Both the position numbers and the translations under genes were made by a program. A model generated the notes under the pieces. That model was not told the origin of the DNA and made no database searches. It worked only from the letters and a program-made list of their open reading frames with translations. A DNA stretch of 36,109 bases, from assembly GCA_002050275.1 (NCBI GenBank), contig MWTB01000008.1, positions 1-36,109 of the forward strand. Direction: 5' to 3'. This DNA comes from Anaerolineae bacterium UTCFX1. Lineage in GTDB: Bacteria; Chloroflexota; Anaerolineae; Anaerolineales; Villigracilaceae. The stretch's first letter is position 1. Each line of letters starts with the position of its first letter. Below, in pieces: positions 1 to 6,975 of this stretch.

Positions 1-79
1 CCATTTTTGAGATAACTTCTAGAAAGATCTGCCCCAAGAACTTCTTGCAAATTAATAGAATTGTGACGTGGAGTTGACG

Positions 80-910
80 ATGCGAGTTGCATTTCAAGGC
101 GAACCGGGCGCGTATGGCGAGCAGGCTTTGTTCGAACATTTTGGAAAAGTCGAATCTTATCCGTGCGAATCGTTTGACGCGGTATTCAATGCGGTTGAGT
201 CGGATGCGTGTGAAGCGGCTTTAATCCCCGTTGAAAATTCGCTGGCGGGGAGCATTCATCAAAATTATGACTTGCTTTTACGCCATGATTTACGAGTAGT
301 GGGAGAGCGATTTCTGCGCGTGCGGCATTGTTTGATCGCCATACCCGGCGCGGAATTCTCGGATATTAAAAAAGCGATTAGTCACCCGCAGGCGTTGGCG
401 CAGTGCGCAGATTATTTGAAGAGTCACGGCATTCAGCCTGAACCGGTCTATGATACGGCAGGGAGCGCGAAAATGTTGAGCGAGTCGCGCGCGCGCGATA
501 CCGCCGCAATCGCCTCGCGTCGTGCGGCAGACTTGTATGGCATGTATGTCCTTGAAGAAAGCGTTGAGGATAACGCTGAAAATTACACGCGCTTTCTCGC
601 GATCTCAAAAACCGAGATTCAACCGGGTGAAAACGCGAAGACCTCAATCGTGTTTACGTTAAAGAATCAGCCTGGCGCGCTCTTTAAGGCGCTGAGCGTA
701 TTCGCTTTACGCGATATTGACCTAACTAAAATTGAGTCGCGTCCGTTGCAGGGGAAACCTTGGGACTATCTTTTCTACGTGGACTTCCTCGGCGCGACTC
801 ATGAAGAAACGGTTAAGCGCGCGCTCGAGCGCCTGAGCGAATACGCTTTGACGTTGCGCGCGTTAGGCTCTTATGCAAGGCATACAATGCCGGCTGAAAC
901 TGCCCCTTGA
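80..910 (+). CDS. pheA: Prephenate dehydratase with C-terminal ACT domain
   Basis: Converts prephenate to phenylpyruvate, the committed step to phenylalanine. The 276-residue product has the usual monofunctional PDT layout: a dehydratase domain carrying the family's catalytic NYTRF motif (about residues 168-172), followed by an ACT regulatory domain with the GALFKAL and ESRP Phe-binding signatures (about 199-205 and 219-222). No chorismate mutase domain is fused, which fits the separate aroH downstream. I chose the ATG at 80 because GGAG at 70-73 sits 6 nt upstream; a GTG at 68 in the same frame would overlap that ribosome site. The TGA stop (908-910) lies inside the -35 box of the next promoter, so pheA may be transcribed separately from the rest of the aromatic genes. 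Confidence 0.96.
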   Translation: MRVAFQGEPGAYGEQALFEHFGKVESYPCESFDAVFNAVESDACEAALIPVENSLAGSIHQNYDLLLRHDLRVVGERFLRVRHCLIAIPGAEFSDIKKAISHPQALAQCADYLKSHGIQPEPVYDTAGSAKMLSESRARDTAAIASRRAADLYGMYVLEESVEDNAENYTRFLAISKTEIQPGENAKTSIVFTLKNQPGALFKALSVFALRDIDLTKIESRPLQGKPWDYLFYVDFLGATHEETVKRALERLSEYALTLRALGSYARHTMPAETAP

Positions 911-935
911 CGCATCCGCTTCATCGGCATAGAAT
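907..935 (+). promoter_or_regulatory. Sigma70-like promoter of the aromatic operon
   Basis: TTGACG (907-912), a 17-nt spacer and TAGAAT (930-935). The same TAGAAT box with a 17-nt spacer occurs in the mscL promoter of this window. The -35 overlaps the pheA stop codon. The expected start site is near 942-944, only 2-4 nt before the leader-peptide ATG at 946. Confidence 0.7.
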
Positions 936-945
936 AACGCTTGAC

Positions 946-1023
946 ATGCTTAAGTTAACCCGCTGGTTTGCGTACTTTTATTTTTACGGTTTCCGAAACT
1001 CGGTTGCCGTTGGCGGCGCTTAA
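946..1023 (+). CDS. Aromatic-rich attenuator leader peptide (25 aa)
   Basis: ATG at 946 opens a 25-codon frame ending in TAA at 1021-1023. Residues 7-16 read WFAYFYFYGF: one Trp, four Phe and three Tyr in ten positions. This composition, the position just after a good promoter and the strong terminator 27 nt past the stop are the hallmarks of ribosome-mediated attenuation (as in pheL, trpL and the pheST leader of enterobacteria). Shortage of charged aromatic tRNAs would stall the ribosome on codons 964-993 and favour readthrough into aroH-aroF-tyrA-aroA and beyond. No Shine-Dalgarno is seen; the predicted transcript begins 2-4 nt before the ATG, so translation is probably leaderless. That the peptide is made and senses all three amino acids is inference. 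Confidence 0.8.
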   Translation: MLKLTRWFAYFYFYGFRNSVAVGGA

Positions 1024-1050
1024 GTAGACAGAACATAACTCTGTTCATGC

Positions 1051-1089
1051 AAAGAGCGAGACCAATACGGTCTCGCTCTTTTTATTTTT
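1051..1089 (+). terminator. Intrinsic terminator / attenuator upstream of aroH
   Basis: Perfect 13-bp stem (1051-1063 with 1069-1081), loop AATAC, followed by a T-rich tail to 1089. It lies between the leader peptide stop and aroH, so it must be read through for the operon to be expressed. By eye, GGTTTCCG (988-995) can pair with CGAGACC (1057-1063) leaving one C bulged, and CTCT (1039-1042) with AGAG (1053-1056); either could act in an antiterminator. A separate small hairpin can form at 1027-1045. Confidence 0.88.
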
Positions 1090-1149
1090 CCTCGCTTCCC
1101 CTCTTCCTTGAGAGAGAGGCTGGGGGCGAGATCAGGTAGGAGAATATCT

Positions 1150-1521
1150 ATGCCCATACGTGGAGTTCGAGGCGCGATCACCGTTGCCGCAGACGAACCA
1201 GATTTGATTCTAGAAGCGACGCGAGAGTTGCTCGAGACGATCCTTGCGTCTAATGCAGGGTTGAGGCTCGAAGACATCGCCAGCGCGTTCTTTACCGTCA
1301 CCGACGATCTTGTTTCTGTGTTTCCTGCGCAGGCGGCGCGCCAGATCGGCTGGAAATTTGTCCCGATGATGTGCGCGCGCGAGATCCCTGCGCCGAACAG
1401 TCTACCGCGAGTCGTTCGTGTATTGATCCATTGGAATGCCGAAACGCCGCAGAACGAGATCGCGCATGTCTATTTACGCGATGCGATTAAGCTCAGACCT
1501 GATTTAGTTGCCGCGCAATGA
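1150..1521 (+). CDS. aroH: Chorismate mutase, AroH (trimeric) class
   Basis: Rearranges chorismate to prephenate, feeding both pheA and tyrA. The 123-residue protein matches the Bacillus subtilis AroH fold: MPIRGVRGA at the N-terminus with the active-site Arg, [15 protein letters not shown] in the middle, [17 protein letters not shown] with the catalytic Tyr, and LRPDL with the C-terminal Arg. The ATG at 1150 is preceded by AGGAG (1138-1142) with a 7-nt spacer. A TTG at 1108 extends the frame, but only into non-conserved sequence. First structural gene after the attenuator. Confidence 0.95.
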   Translation: MPIRGVRGAITVAADEPDLILEATRELLETILASNAGLRLEDIASAFFTVTDDLVSVFPAQAARQIGWKFVPMMCAREIPAPNSLPRVVRVLIHWNAETPQNEIAHVYLRDAIKLRPDLVAAQ

Positions 1522-1555
1522 CGCGCATAGGATCAGAAGGTTCAAGTTGATGCGC

Positions 1556-1596
1556 CTTCAAGCTTGAAGCCTGCAAACGTTTGAATTTATTTTTTT
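1556..1596 (+). other. Palindromes and T-run in the aroH-aroF gap
   Basis: The 88-nt gap holds two perfect palindromes, CTTCAAGCTTGAAG (1556-1569) and CAAACGTTTG (1573-1582), then a T-rich stretch ending in seven T residues (1590-1596) that abuts the aroF ribosome site AGGAG (1597-1601). It could be a weak terminator, a processing site or an operator; the stems are too short to decide. Confidence 0.35.
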
Positions 1597-1609
1597 AGGA
1601 GAAGAGAAA

Positions 1610-2656
1610 ATGATCGTCATCATGAATCCGAGTTATACCCCGCAACAAATGGAAGGAGTCGTGAACGCTATCAAAAAATACGGATTAACGCCGCACATTA
1701 CCTATGGAACAGAGACCGCTATCGTCGCCGCGGTGGGCGAAGTCAACGTCCCGGCGCTTGATCCGTTTGAAATTCTCGATGGAGTCGGATCTGTGAAACG
1801 AATTTCGCAACCCTTCAAACTCGGCTCGCGGCAGGCGCATCCTGAAAATTCTATCTTTCCGATAGACGGTTTCAGCGTTGGCGGCGATGATATTGTTGTA
1901 ATTGCGGGACCATGCGCGGTGGAATCGCGGAATCAGATTTTGGAAACCGCTCATGCAGTCAGAGAAGCGGGCGCGAACGCGCTTCGAGGGGGAGTCTTCA
2001 AGCCGCGCACATCGCCGTATTCCTTCCAAGGGCTGGGCGAAGAAGGACTTGAGTATCTCGCCGAAGCGCGCGAACAGACGGGCATGCCGATCGTCGTTGA
2101 GATCATGTCGCAGACGCAACTTGACCTTATGTTAAAGTATGTAGATGTATTTCAAGTGGGCGCGCGCAACATGCAGAATTTCAATTTATTGAGAATGCTT
2201 GGCGAAACGCGTAAGAGCGTGTTGCTCAAACGCGGACTCAGCGCCACCGTTGAAGAACTGCTTATGTCCGCTGAGTATATTCTCGCCGGCGGCAACAGGC
2301 AGGTTATTTTGTGCGAACGCGGCATTCGCACGTTTGAAACCTCCACGCGCAATACCACAGATATCAACGCGATCCCCGTGCTGAAGAATTTAACGCATTT
2401 GCCCGTCGTTCTCGATCCTTCGCACGCCACAGGGCATTATGATTACGTCGCGCCGATTGCACGCGCAGGCATCGCGGCGGGCGCCGACGGCATTATCGTC
2501 GAGGTGCATCCCGACCCGGCGCATGCCGCCTCCGATGGCAAACAGTCGCTTAAGCCTGAGAAATTTGCCGAGATGGTGAGACAGGTTAAAGCGATCGCCG
2601 AAGCGATGGGTCGCCGCATCGCGCCTATTAATCAATCGGTTGTCGCCGAGCGGTGA
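1610..2656 (+). CDS. aroF: 3-deoxy-7-phosphoheptulonate (DAHP) synthase, AroA-beta/AroF type
   Basis: Condenses PEP with erythrose-4-phosphate, the entry step of the shikimate pathway. At 348 residues it has the Thermotoga-type layout: an N-terminal ferredoxin-like/ACT-like regulatory domain (about 1-70, MIVIMNPSYTPQQMEGVV) and a KDO8P-synthase-like TIM barrel. Visible barrel motifs are IAGPCAVES, GGVFKPRTSPYSFQGLG, VFQVGARNMQNF, LLKRG, CERGIRTFE and the metal-binding LDPSHATG. Feedback inhibition by Tyr or Phe through the N-terminal domain is known for this class. AGGAG at 1597-1601 precedes the ATG. Confidence 0.96.
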   Translation: MIVIMNPSYTPQQMEGVVNAIKKYGLTPHITYGTETAIVAAVGEVNVPALDPFEILDGVGSVKRISQPFKLGSRQAHPENSIFPIDGFSVGGDDIVVIAGPCAVESRNQILETAHAVREAGANALRGGVFKPRTSPYSFQGLGEEGLEYLAEAREQTGMPIVVEIMSQTQLDLMLKYVDVFQVGARNMQNFNLLRMLGETRKSVLLKRGLSATVEELLMSAEYILAGGNRQVILCERGIRTFETSTRNTTDINAIPVLKNLTHLPVVLDPSHATGHYDYVAPIARAGIAAGADGIIVEVHPDPAHAASDGKQSLKPEKFAEMVRQVKAIAEAMGRRIAPINQSVVAER

Positions 2657-2660
2657 CGTT

Positions 2661-3515
2661 ATGGAGGATGATTTTAAGTTGCAGGATTCAAAGATTGCGA
2701 TCGTTGGGCTTGGTTTGATGGGCGGTTCGCTTGCCTTGGCGTTGAAAGGAAAATGCGCTGCGTTATATGGGATTGATACGCATCGTCCTACGTTCAAACT
2801 TGCGCTCGCTAAACGGATTGTAGACGCGGCTGGCAGCGATCCCGCTCCACTCCTGCCTCAAGCGGATTTGGTCGTTCTGGCTGCGCCTGTTCCGGCAATC
2901 TTGGAATATCTTCAGAAGTTACCGTCTTTGATCAAGCGCGCATGTATCGTTACGGATCTGGGCTCGACGAAATCTCAGATCGTTTCCGCTATGGATGCTT
3001 TGCCCGAACGCTTTGAAGCCGTCGGAGGACATCCCATTTGCGGCAAGGAAATGCCTGCGCTCAAAAACGCTGACGGCGCGTTATATCGCAGCGCTTCTTT
3101 TGTGGTCGTGCCGACTCGTCGTACGACGGCGCGCGCTCGAAGCGCCGCGGAACAGATCATTTCCGCGATTGGAGCGCGCTCCGTTGAACTGGACGCCGCT
3201 GAGCATGATCGCACGCTTGCCTTTACCAGTCATTTGCCTTTCCTTATTTCGTCTGCGTTAGTAAGCGCGCTTCCTCAAGAATACATAGACTTGATCGGGA
3301 CCGGCTTTCGTTCTAATGCGCGACTCGCCGGAACCCCGGCTTCAATGATGCTTGGAATTCTACGGTCCAACCGTGAAAATGTTTTGAATGCGCTTCGCTC
3401 GTTTCGAGATTCGCTGACCGAACTTGAGGAAAATTTACGGAGCGAGAATTACATTCAGATAGAAAAATGTCTCGATCAATCTCGACTTTTCTATCAAGAG
3501 ATTGTCCACCGTTAG
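2661..3515 (+). CDS. tyrA: Prephenate dehydrogenase
   Basis: Oxidatively decarboxylates prephenate to 4-hydroxyphenylpyruvate on the way to tyrosine. The 284-residue product opens with a Rossmann motif GLGLMGG (residues 16-22), followed by DLGSTKSQIV, the family's GGHPICGKE signature and HDRTLAFTSHLP, which holds prephenate-binding residues. No ACT domain follows. I chose the ATG at 2661, 4 nt after the aroF stop. Upstream in-frame starts would lie inside aroF and add no conserved sequence. The tight spacing and weak ribosome site suggest translational coupling to aroF. Confidence 0.94.
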   Translation: MEDDFKLQDSKIAIVGLGLMGGSLALALKGKCAALYGIDTHRPTFKLALAKRIVDAAGSDPAPLLPQADLVVLAAPVPAILEYLQKLPSLIKRACIVTDLGSTKSQIVSAMDALPERFEAVGGHPICGKEMPALKNADGALYRSASFVVVPTRRTTARARSAAEQIISAIGARSVELDAAEHDRTLAFTSHLPFLISSALVSALPQEYIDLIGTGFRSNARLAGTPASMMLGILRSNRENVLNALRSFRDSLTELEENLRSENYIQIEKCLDQSRLFYQEIVHR

Positions 3516-3554
3516 ACCCCAAGCCTCTAATTACTCGACTCCCGGTTTCTTCTT

Positions 3555-4856
3555 ATGCGTATCGTCCCTATTGCCCGCCCTCTAAACGCCATAGTGCGAG
3601 TCCCTGGCTCCAAGTCGCTCACGAATCGCGCCTTGCTCCTCGCGGCTCTTGCAAACGGGACGACAAAATTAACCAACGCGCTTTTCTCCGACGACTCAAA
3701 ATATTTTGCTCAAGCATTACAAGCATTGGGTTTTGACGTTCAACTCGACGAAGCAAACTCCGAAATGACAGTCACAGGCTTGAGCGGAGACATCCCCGTC
3801 AGACAAGCCGCCCTCTTTATTGGTAACGCTGGCACAGCGGCACGATTTCTAACAGCCTTCGTCAAACTTGGTCATGGCGCATACATCATTGACGGCGATG
3901 CGCGCATGCGCGAACGTCCCATCGGCGGTCTTCTACAGGCTCTCAATAAACTGGCGGACAAAGATCAATCTATTATCACCGACCCGTGGATGCTGGCGTC
4001 AGACTACTCGCATGTTTGCCCTCCAGTTCTTATCAGAGCATATGGTTTGTATGGCGGTAAGACAAGAGTCGCGGGTAATATTTCATCCCAATACCTTTCC
4101 GCTCTTTTGATGATTGCTCCTTACGCTCAAACCTCTGTTGAGATTGAGCTCGCCACTGACCTCAACTCCAAGCCTTATGTAGACATGACCCTTTCCATGA
4201 TGAAAGATTTCGGCGTGGAAGTTCAGCGAGACGGATATAAAGCCTTCGTCATTCCGACAGCCAGTTATCAAGCTCCGATATCCGCATACTCTATCGAATC
4301 GGATGCCTCCGCCGCCTCCTACTTCTTCGCCGCGCCCGCCATCTGTGGCGGAACGATCAAAGTGGAGAACATCTCGCGCAACTCCGTGCAAGGCGATATA
4401 AAATTTCTCGATGTTTTGTCCGAAATGGGTTGCATGGTTGCCGAAGAAGGCAATTCATTAATCGTAACTTGTAACTCGCGTCTTAAAGGTTTAGATGTAA
4501 ACCTGCGCGATCTCCCCGACACCGCCCAAACCCTCGCCGCGATCGCGCCTTTTGCTTCCACGCCCACGCGCATCCGCGGCATCGCCTCCGCCCGCCACAA
4601 AGAAACGGATCGTATCCACGCCACCTGCGCCGAACTCGCGCGCCTTGGCGCCCAAGTGGACGAACACGAAGACGGCATGACGATCTATCCTGCCTCGAAC
4701 CTGCAACCTGCCAATATCCAAACCTACAACGACCACCGCATGGCAATGTCATTCTCCCTCATCGGTCTGCGCTTCGACGGCGTGACCATCGAAAATCCCT
4801 CTTGCGTATCGAAGACCTTTCCGAATTTTTTTGATGTGCTTGAATCTTTGCGTTAA
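3555..4856 (+). CDS. aroA: 3-phosphoshikimate 1-carboxyvinyltransferase (EPSP synthase)
   Basis: Transfers enolpyruvyl from PEP to shikimate-3-phosphate. Normal length at 433 residues. Motifs in order: VPGSKSLTNRALL (K20, S21, R25), GNAGTAARFLTAF (90-102), DGDARMRERPIGGLL (113-127), SSQYLSALLM, DLPDTAQTLAAIAPFA, the active-site loop KETDRI, and YNDHRMAMSF. The position equivalent to Escherichia coli Pro101 is Phe98. The ATG lies 39 nt after tyrA in a C/T-rich stretch without a visible Shine-Dalgarno, a trait shared with aroE and aroKB. Confidence 0.96.
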   Translation: MRIVPIARPLNAIVRVPGSKSLTNRALLLAALANGTTKLTNALFSDDSKYFAQALQALGFDVQLDEANSEMTVTGLSGDIPVRQAALFIGNAGTAARFLTAFVKLGHGAYIIDGDARMRERPIGGLLQALNKLADKDQSIITDPWMLASDYSHVCPPVLIRAYGLYGGKTRVAGNISSQYLSALLMIAPYAQTSVEIELATDLNSKPYVDMTLSMMKDFGVEVQRDGYKAFVIPTASYQAPISAYSIESDASAASYFFAAPAICGGTIKVENISRNSVQGDIKFLDVLSEMGCMVAEEGNSLIVTCNSRLKGLDVNLRDLPDTAQTLAAIAPFASTPTRIRGIASARHKETDRIHATCAELARLGAQVDEHEDGMTIYPASNLQPANIQTYNDHRMAMSFSLIGLRFDGVTIENPSCVSKTFPNFFDVLESLR

Positions 4857-4857
4857 C

Positions 4858-4909
4858 TCTTTCTTCTTTCCTCATCCATGTCACTTTCCACTTTCCACTA
4901 CTCACTCGG
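4858..4909 (+). repeat. Pyrimidine-rich CACTTTCC repeat at the aroA-aroE junction
   Basis: A TTTCTTCTTTCCTCAT-like block is followed by ACTTTCCACTTTCCACT and CTCGG. The aroE start codon falls between the two blocks. Copies also occur before aroC (5724-5783) and aroKB (7577-7629), and part of the motif sits inside aroE (5437-5457). Confidence 0.65.
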
Positions 4910-5723
4910 TCTCATCGGCTTTCCCCTCTCTCATTCGCTTTCGCCCATTATCCATAATGCCGCTTTGCGATCCTTTAATTTAGGCGGCGACTATTCTCTA
5001 TTTCCAATCGCGTCCGACGACAAACAAGGACTAAAAAACTTGCTCACCCGCCTCCGCGCTGGCGAACTGCATGGACTCAACGTCACCATCCCGCACAAAC
5101 AAAACGTCATCGAACTTCTCGACGAACTCACGCCCACGGCAAAATCCATCGGCGCAGTGAATACTATTTATCTGCAAGATTCCAAACTCATCGGCGACAA
5201 CACCGATGCGGCGGGGTTCTTATTAGACCTCAACAAATTTCTTGGCAATCAATCGTCAATCGAAAATCGTAAATCAGCAATCGTCTTAGGCGCGGGTGGC
5301 TCTGCTCGCGCGATTGTTTATGCCCTCCTCAACGACGGCTGGAACGTAACCATCTCCGCCCGCCGCATCGAACAAGCCCGACAACTTGCAACTTCCTTTA
5401 CGCAATACTCAGTACGAATTATGAGTCTTGCCGACCTTTCACTTTCTACTTTCTACCTCATTGTCAACACCACCCCCCTCGGCATGACTCCAAACGTGAA
5501 CGATTCGCCCTTGCCAAACGATGTATCATTGAAGCCAGATATGCCTGTTTACGATTTGGTCTACAATCCACGCGAGACGAAATTAGTTCGAGATGCCCGC
5601 GCTCAGGGATTAACTGCCACCACAGGACTCGGTATGCTCATCGAACAAGCCGCGCTTTCATTCGAGATTTGGACTGGTCACAACCCTCCGCGCGAAACTC
5701 TCTATCAAAGCATCGAACCCTAA
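4878..5723 (+). CDS. aroE: Shikimate dehydrogenase
   Basis: Reduces 3-dehydroshikimate to shikimate with NADPH. Family motifs in the 281-residue product: GFPLSHSLSPIIHN (shikimate-binding Ser pair), LNVTIPHK (catalytic Lys), GAVNTI, GDNTDAAGF (catalytic Asp), the NADP Rossmann motif VLGAGGSARA, VNTTPLGM, and GLGMLIEQAA near the end. The codons just after the ATG (4881-4909), a loop just before the Rossmann motif (5246-5285) and a strand/loop at 5437-5457 are built from the same short low-complexity repeat words found between genes here, so repeat DNA has been absorbed into the reading frame. No Shine-Dalgarno is visible; the gene starts 21 nt after aroA. Confidence 0.95.
   Translation: MSLSTFHYSLGLIGFPLSHSLSPIIHNAALRSFNLGGDYSLFPIASDDKQGLKNLLTRLRAGELHGLNVTIPHKQNVIELLDELTPTAKSIGAVNTIYLQDSKLIGDNTDAAGFLLDLNKFLGNQSSIENRKSAIVLGAGGSARAIVYALLNDGWNVTISARRIEQARQLATSFTQYSVRIMSLADLSLSTFYLIVNTTPLGMTPNVNDSPLPNDVSLKPDMPVYDLVYNPRETKLVRDARAQGLTATTGLGMLIEQAALSFEIWTGHNPPRETLYQSIEP
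5246..5285 (+). repeat. Degenerate CAATCGTCAATCG-type repeat inside aroE
   Basis: Tandem-like words built on AATCGTCAATCGAAAATCG encode about residues 123-136 (NQSSIENRKSAIV), the loop just before the NADP-binding Rossmann strand. The frame is kept open. Confidence 0.5.
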
Positions 5724-5783
5724 ATCTTTCTTCTTTCATCTTTCCTCATCACACTACTCACTGACTTTCCACTTTCCACTCGG
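5724..5783 (+). repeat. Pyrimidine-rich CACTTTCC repeat at the aroE-aroC junction
   Basis: Fills nearly the whole intergenic gap: a TTTCTTCTTTC block, then GACTTTCCACTTTCCACTCGG (5763-5783). It ends just before GGAG (5782-5785), which serves as the aroC ribosome site. Confidence 0.65.
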
Positions 5784-5790
5784 AGCCACT

Positions 5791-6966
5791 ATGCCCCTAC
5801 GCTTCCTCACCGCAGGCGAATCACACGGACCCTCACTCACCGCCATCCTCGATGGTATGCCCGCAGGACTTTCTCTTAATGCCGACATCGTCAACAAAGA
5901 ACTGACTCGCCGCCAGCAAGGCTACGGTTCAGGCGGACGCATGAAAATTGAAAAGGATGCTGTGCAGATCATAGGCGGAGTGATGGCGGGAGAAACGACA
6001 GGCGCGCCCATTGCCATGCTCGTCGAAAACGCTGATCACGTTAAATGGAAGGGCAAAGCCGTCGAGCCGATGACGAGTCCGCGCCCTGGACATGCGGATT
6101 TAACAGGCGCGGTCAAATACGGCTACAGAGATCTGCGTCCCGCGCTCGAACGCGCCTCCGCCAGAGAGACAACCATGCGCGTGGCTGTCGGCGCGGTGTG
6201 CAAACATTTTCTGAATCAATTTGGCATCATCATCGGCGGATATGTTACATCCATCGGCGAAATTCAAGCGGATTTCAGCGACATGCCCTACGAAGAACGT
6301 TTCCAAAGCGCGGAAGAGTCCGACGTGCGCTGCCCAGACCAAACGTCCGCGCAAAAGATGCGGGACGAGATCGAAAAAGCCATCCACGGAAAAAACACCC
6401 TCGGCGGGATTCTCGAAATCGTCGCGTTGAATCTTCCCGTTGGTCTGGGAAGTTTCGCGCAATGGGACAAACGCCTCGAAGCCAAACTCGCGCTGGCGGT
6501 CATGTCTGTGCAAGCCATCAAAGGAGTCGAATTCGGCGACGCCTTTGAAAACGCCAAACGCCTCGGCACGCAAGCGCACGACGCGATCAACCTTCAATCT
6601 TCGACCTTTGACCTTCGACGTTCGACCAACCGCGCAGGCGGCACCGAAGGCGGAATCTCCAACGGACAGCCCGTCGTCATCCGCGCCGCGATGAAACCGA
6701 TCGCCACCACGCTCACGCCGCAACAAACCGTTGACCTTGCCCTCGGCGAAAACGCGCCGACGAAATACGAACGCTCCGATTTTTGCCCCGTGCCTCGCGC
6801 CGTTCCAATTTTGGAAGCGCTGGCCGCCTTCGTGCTGGCAGACGCTCTACTCGAAAAACTTGGCGGCGACTCGATGAACGAGATCAAGCCGCGTTTTGAA
6901 TCATTGCGCAAAGCAACGCTCGATGATTTGCAAATGGATAATCTTCCGCATGTGTTTTGGGAGTGA
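5791..6966 (+). CDS. aroC: Chorismate synthase
   Basis: Forms chorismate from EPSP using reduced FMN. The 391-residue protein has the family signatures: TAGESHGPSL with the catalytic His near position 12, RRQQGYGSGGRM, RPGHADLTGA, YRDLRPALERASARETT, NRAGGTEGGISNGQP, and ERSDFCPVPRAVPILEAL. A loop at about residues 267-279 (LQSSTFDLRRSTN), between the HDAI segment and the conserved NRAGG, is encoded by a low-complexity repeat. The start is set by GGAG at 5782-5785. Confidence 0.97.
   Translation: MPLRFLTAGESHGPSLTAILDGMPAGLSLNADIVNKELTRRQQGYGSGGRMKIEKDAVQIIGGVMAGETTGAPIAMLVENADHVKWKGKAVEPMTSPRPGHADLTGAVKYGYRDLRPALERASARETTMRVAVGAVCKHFLNQFGIIIGGYVTSIGEIQADFSDMPYEERFQSAEESDVRCPDQTSAQKMRDEIEKAIHGKNTLGGILEIVALNLPVGLGSFAQWDKRLEAKLALAVMSVQAIKGVEFGDAFENAKRLGTQAHDAINLQSSTFDLRRSTNRAGGTEGGISNGQPVVIRAAMKPIATTLTPQQTVDLALGENAPTKYERSDFCPVPRAVPILEALAAFVLADALLEKLGGDSMNEIKPRFESLRKATLDDLQMDNLPHVFWE
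6591..6627 (+). repeat. CTTCGACCTTTGACC repeat embedded in aroC
   Basis: Degenerate tandem words of the form CTTCGACCTT / TGACCTTCGACG / TTCGACC occupy a coding stretch that corresponds to a loop of variable length in chorismate synthases. Confidence 0.5.
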
Positions 6967-6975
6967 GGCACAGAC

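Noticed and set aside
946..1089. T-box or known riboswitch ahead of aroH
   Set aside because: No T-box AGGGTGGNACCGCG-like sequence and no recognised riboswitch core; the aromatic-rich ORF explains the layout better.
6045..6548. Long alternative-frame ORF within aroC
   Set aside because: Shadow of aroC; Arg-rich low-complexity translation with no family motif.
6100..6726. 208-codon minus-strand ORF opposite aroC
   Set aside because: Lies wholly inside aroC, with the composition of an antisense shadow and no ribosome site or motif.
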